A stretch of DNA of 64,000 nucleotides, from NCBI GenBank assembly GCA_948852945.1, contig CAQPBJ010000001.1:62001-126000 (forward strand). Direction: 5' to 3'. The notes under the pieces are model-generated. The model did not search any database. It saw only the letters and a list, made by a program, of their open reading frames with translations, and was not told the origin of the DNA. Positions within the stretch are counted from its first letter, which is position 1, and every line of letters starts with the position of its first letter. Made by a program: the position numbers and the translations under genes. Source of the DNA: an uncultured Clostridia bacterium (GTDB lineage Bacteria > Bacillota > Clostridia > TANB77 > CAG-508). This document shows positions 61,554 to 64,000 of this stretch, in pieces.

Positions 61554-61596
61554 CTATCATAAAAAGATTATATAATACACAAATGATATGAAACTT

Positions 61597-61743
61597 TTGA
61601 AATTGCGCTAGCGACCAAACGTAGATGCTAAGCCTGTTAAAGCTTTGCTTGTTACAGGCTTAGTATCGAAGTGCGAAATTGAGCAATCTACAATATAAAA
61701 ACGGAGTTTTTTATTCTGGAGATTGCGAAGAGCAAAATTTCAA
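61597..61743. repeat. Dispersed structured element, copy 3
   Basis: The core is the same as in copies 1 and 2 (TGCGCTAGCGACCAAACG; TGCGAAATTGAGC; GCAATCT...AGATTGC; GAAGAGCAAAA). The variable hairpin is the longest of the three (CTAAGCCTGT paired with ACAGGCTTAG). The flanking inverted repeat is reduced to eight bases here (TTGAAATT/AATTTCAA), perhaps by decay. It lies between hpf and the hydrogenase genes. Confidence 0.8.
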
Positions 61744-61937
61744 CAAGATTTTTATATGCTGTATTTATTGAGAAAATATTAATATATTACAATAAAATAA
61801 AAAAATGTCGAAAAAGATAGATTTATTTTTAAAATTTGATATAATGAAATTGAGTTTTACACATAAACTTTTTTAAAAGAAAAAACTATAAGATATAACA
61901 TAAATAAAAGAGTATAAAAGTATCTAAGGAGGTAAAT

Positions 61938-62432
61938 ATGGAAAACACAAAATGCAGCGGATGTACAGGCAAAGATCCAAAAATGGAAGAAATCTTAAAT
62001 CAGTACAAACAAACAAAGGACAATTTAATACAAATACTAAACGAAGTACAAGAATACTATGGATATATTTCAGAAAAATCAATGGCAGCAATATCAGAAT
62101 ACTTATCAATACCAAGAGCAGAAATATATGGAGTAGTTACATTTTATTCTAGATTTACATTAAAACCAAAGGGAAAATACCACATAGCAATATGTTTAGG
62201 AACAGCATGCTTTGTAAAAGGTTCAGAACAAATATTAGATAGAGCAAAAGAAAGATTGAAAATAGATGTTGGAGAAACAACTAAAGACGGAATGTTTTCA
62301 CTAGAAGCAACAAGATGTATAGGTGCTTGTGGTCTAGCTCCTGTTTTTACAGTTAATGGAGAAGTATATGGAAAAGCAACTGTAAAAATGATGGATGAAA
62401 TTATAGATAAAATTATGGAAAATCCAGAATAG
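61938..62432 (+). CDS. [2Fe-2S] subunit of NAD-linked hydrogenase (HydC/NuoE-like)
   Basis: A 164-residue thioredoxin-like ferredoxin. The [2Fe-2S] ligands are in CLGTACFVKG (C-x4-C) and CIGACGLAP (C-x3-C). EVQEYYGYISEKSMAAISEYL and GVVTFYSRFTLKPKGKY are NuoE/HydC signatures. In Clostridia lacking complex I this protein is the small subunit of the electron-bifurcating [FeFe] hydrogenase or NADH-dependent formate complex. hydB follows 9 bases downstream. AAGGAGGTAAAT is the ribosome binding site; a TATAAT box lies near 61838. Confidence 0.9.
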   Translation: MENTKCSGCTGKDPKMEEILNQYKQTKDNLIQILNEVQEYYGYISEKSMAAISEYLSIPRAEIYGVVTFYSRFTLKPKGKYHIAICLGTACFVKGSEQILDRAKERLKIDVGETTKDGMFSLEATRCIGACGLAPVFTVNGEVYGKATVKMMDEIIDKIMENPE

Positions 62433-62441
62433 GAGGCAAAA

Positions 62442-64000
62442 ATGAAAACTTTAGAAGAAATAAAAGAAATTAGAGAAAATAAAATAAAAGAACTAGATTT
62501 AAGAGTAAATACAGCATCAGATACTAGAGAAAAACATATTTTAGTTTGCCATGGTACAGGATGTACATCATCAAAATCTCCTAAAATCATAGAAAACTTT
62601 AGAAAAATCATAGAAGAGAAAAATATAGAAAATGTTAGAGTTATACAAACAGGTTGTTTTGGACTATGTGCTAAAGGTCCAATAGTAATAATAAGACCAG
62701 AAGATACATTCTATGCAATGGTAAAACCAGAAGATTGTGAAGAAATAATTGAAAAACATATTCAAAAAGGTGAAATAGTGGAAAGACTACTTTGCAAAGA
62801 TATAGACAACACAGTAGTAAAAAAATTAGATGAATTAAATTTCTATAAAAAACAAAAAAGAATAGCACTTAAAAATTGTGGAGTAATAGACCCAGAAAAT
62901 ATAGATGAATACATCGCATTTGATGGATACAAAGCTTTAGAAAAAGTATTATTCTCAATGTCACCAGATGATGTAATTGAAACAATTTCAAATTCTGGAT
63001 TACGTGGACGTGGAGGAGCAGGATTCCCTACAGGTAAGAAATGGTCTTTTACAAAAATGGCACAAGGAGATCAAAAATATGTAGTATGTAATGCTGACGA
63101 AGGTGATCCTGGAGCATTTATGGATAGAAGTATCCTAGAAGGAGATCCACACTGCGTTGTAGAAGCTATGATGATTGCAGGATTTGCAATAGGAGCAAAT
63201 AAAGGATATATCTATGTAAGAGCAGAATATCCAATAGCGGTTGAACGTTTTCAAAAAGCAATAGATCAAGCAAGAGAATATGGAATTTTAGGAGAAAATA
63301 TTTGGAATTCAGGATTCAGTTTTGATTTAGAAATTAGATTAGGTGCTGGAGCATTTGTATGTGGAGAAGAAACAGCACTTTTAGAATCAATAGAAGGAAA
63401 ACGTGGTCAACCAAGATTAAAACCACCATTCCCAGCAAATGAAGGATTATATGGAAAGCCAACACTAATAAACAATGTTGAAACATATGCAAATATAACA
63501 AAAATTATTTTAAATGGTGCAGATTGGTATTCTAGCATTGGAACAGAAAAATCAAAAGGAACAAAAGTATTTGCGCTAGGAGGAAATGTTAATAATACAG
63601 GTCTAGTAGAAGTACCTATGGGAGTAACATTAAGAGAAATAGTATATGACATAGGTGGAGGAATACCAAACGGAAGAAAGTTTAAAGCAGCACAAACTGG
63701 TGGACCTTCAGGAGGATGCATCACAGAAGAAAATCTAGATACACCAATAGACTATGAATCATTACAAGCAATAGGGTCAATGATGGGATCAGGTGGATTA
63801 ATAGTAATGGATGATTCAAAATGTATGGTAAATCTAGCAAAATTCTATCTAGGATTTACAGTAGATGAATCTTGCGGAAAATGTACACCATGCAGAATAG
63901 GAACAAAAAGATTACTAGAATTATTAACAAAAATAACAGAAGGAAAAGGTGAAGAAGGAGACATAGAAAAATTAGAAACACTATGTAGAAATATACAAAA
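62442..64000 (+). CDS. NADH/FMN-binding subunit of hydrogenase (HydB/NuoF-like), 3' end outside
   Basis: 519 codons are visible and the frame is open to the right edge. The N-terminal thioredoxin-like [2Fe-2S] domain has CHGTGC and CFGLCAKGP. The FMN/NADH domain has SGLRGRGGAGFPTGKKW, CNADEGDPGAFMDR and GAGAFVCGEETALLESIEG. Near the edge ESCGKCTPCRIG carries the [4Fe-4S] ligands. The N-terminal extra domain fits HydB rather than NuoF. A HydA [FeFe] hydrogenase gene is expected next. It would couple NADH and ferredoxin oxidation to hydrogen production. Confidence 0.9.
   Translation, partial: MKTLEEIKEIRENKIKELDLRVNTASDTREKHILVCHGTGCTSSKSPKIIENFRKIIEEKNIENVRVIQTGCFGLCAKGPIVIIRPEDTFYAMVKPEDCEEIIEKHIQKGEIVERLLCKDIDNTVVKKLDELNFYKKQKRIALKNCGVIDPENIDEYIAFDGYKALEKVLFSMSPDDVIETISNSGLRGRGGAGFPTGKKWSFTKMAQGDQKYVVCNADEGDPGAFMDRSILEGDPHCVVEAMMIAGFAIGANKGYIYVRAEYPIAVERFQKAIDQAREYGILGENIWNSGFSFDLEIRLGAGAFVCGEETALLESIEGKRGQPRLKPPFPANEGLYGKPTLINNVETYANITKIILNGADWYSSIGTEKSKGTKVFALGGNVNNTGLVEVPMGVTLREIVYDIGGGIPNGRKFKAAQTGGPSGGCITEENLDTPIDYESLQAIGSMMGSGGLIVMDDSKCMVNLAKFYLGFTVDESCGKCTPCRIGTKRLLELLTKITEGKGEEGDIEKLETLCRNIQ

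Noticed and set aside
1..64000. CRISPR array, insertion sequence with transposase, integrase, toxin-antitoxin pair or rRNA operon
   Set aside because: I saw no regularly spaced repeats, no transposase or integrase frame and no rRNA sequence in the window.

Overview
The window is AT-rich bacterial DNA from a Clostridia-type Firmicute, most likely an uncultured, anaerobic, spore-forming gut lineage. Supporting features are pro-sigK, yqfC/yqfD and pdaA (sporulation), hrcA-grpE-dnaK-dnaJ, whiA, a T-box leader, a glmS ribozyme, 6S RNA, RNase J, Mini-RNase III, AGGAGG ribosome binding sites, and the first subunits of a NAD-linked [FeFe] hydrogenase at the right edge. TGA is used as a normal stop.

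Layout. 1-5 kb: end of a radical SAM gene, nitroreductase, P-loop ATPase, flavin reductase-rubredoxin, Nudix, S51 peptidase, HD and CYTH proteins. 5-8.5 kb: an accessory patch (RhuM, BRO-N, DUF6870, two ASCH proteins). 8.5-14.2 kb: rbgA, mrnC, tRNA-Glu, recN, and a riboswitch-controlled MATE exporter. 14.5-21 kb: sigK, a PflA-like radical SAM protein, rdgB, 6S RNA, prmC-whiA-hemW. 21.3-26.3 kb: heat-shock operon behind two divergent CIRCE operators. 26.4-33.3 kb: a wall-anchored surface protein, RNase J behind a structured leader, an SDR, gltX. 33.8-39 kb: DUF951, engB, purA with an in-frame TGA, and a serine T-box operon (dcd-DUF1653 fusion, DUF1653, serS). 39-46 kb: membrane proteins, a frameshifted nucleotidylyltransferase, glmS, neuB. 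46-54 kb: hpt-uvrC, a methyltransferase, rluA-type synthase, an orphan AgrC-like kinase, pdaA. 54-60.2 kb: yqfC-yqfD-unknown-ybeY-DUF3048-era-yqzL-recO. 60.3-64 kb: hpf, then hydC and hydB.

Three patterns cut across this layout. (1) Four in-frame CGG codons occur in the AT-rich genes, and each sits exactly where a conserved gene (NMNAT-like, yqfD twice, recO) needs a +1 shift. By eye I found no other in-frame CGG in those genes. Skipping the C restores family motifs every time, which suggests CGG-triggered +1 frameshifting. (2) Ten isolated single genes with much higher GC, most with a visible promoter and terminator of their own, are scattered between the AT-rich operons. One is purA. Nine of the ten use CGG as an ordinary Arg codon. 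(3) A structured intergenic element of about 150-170 bp occurs three times. It has a conserved core and a variable hairpin. Two copies are enclosed in long perfect inverted repeats that differ from copy to copy.
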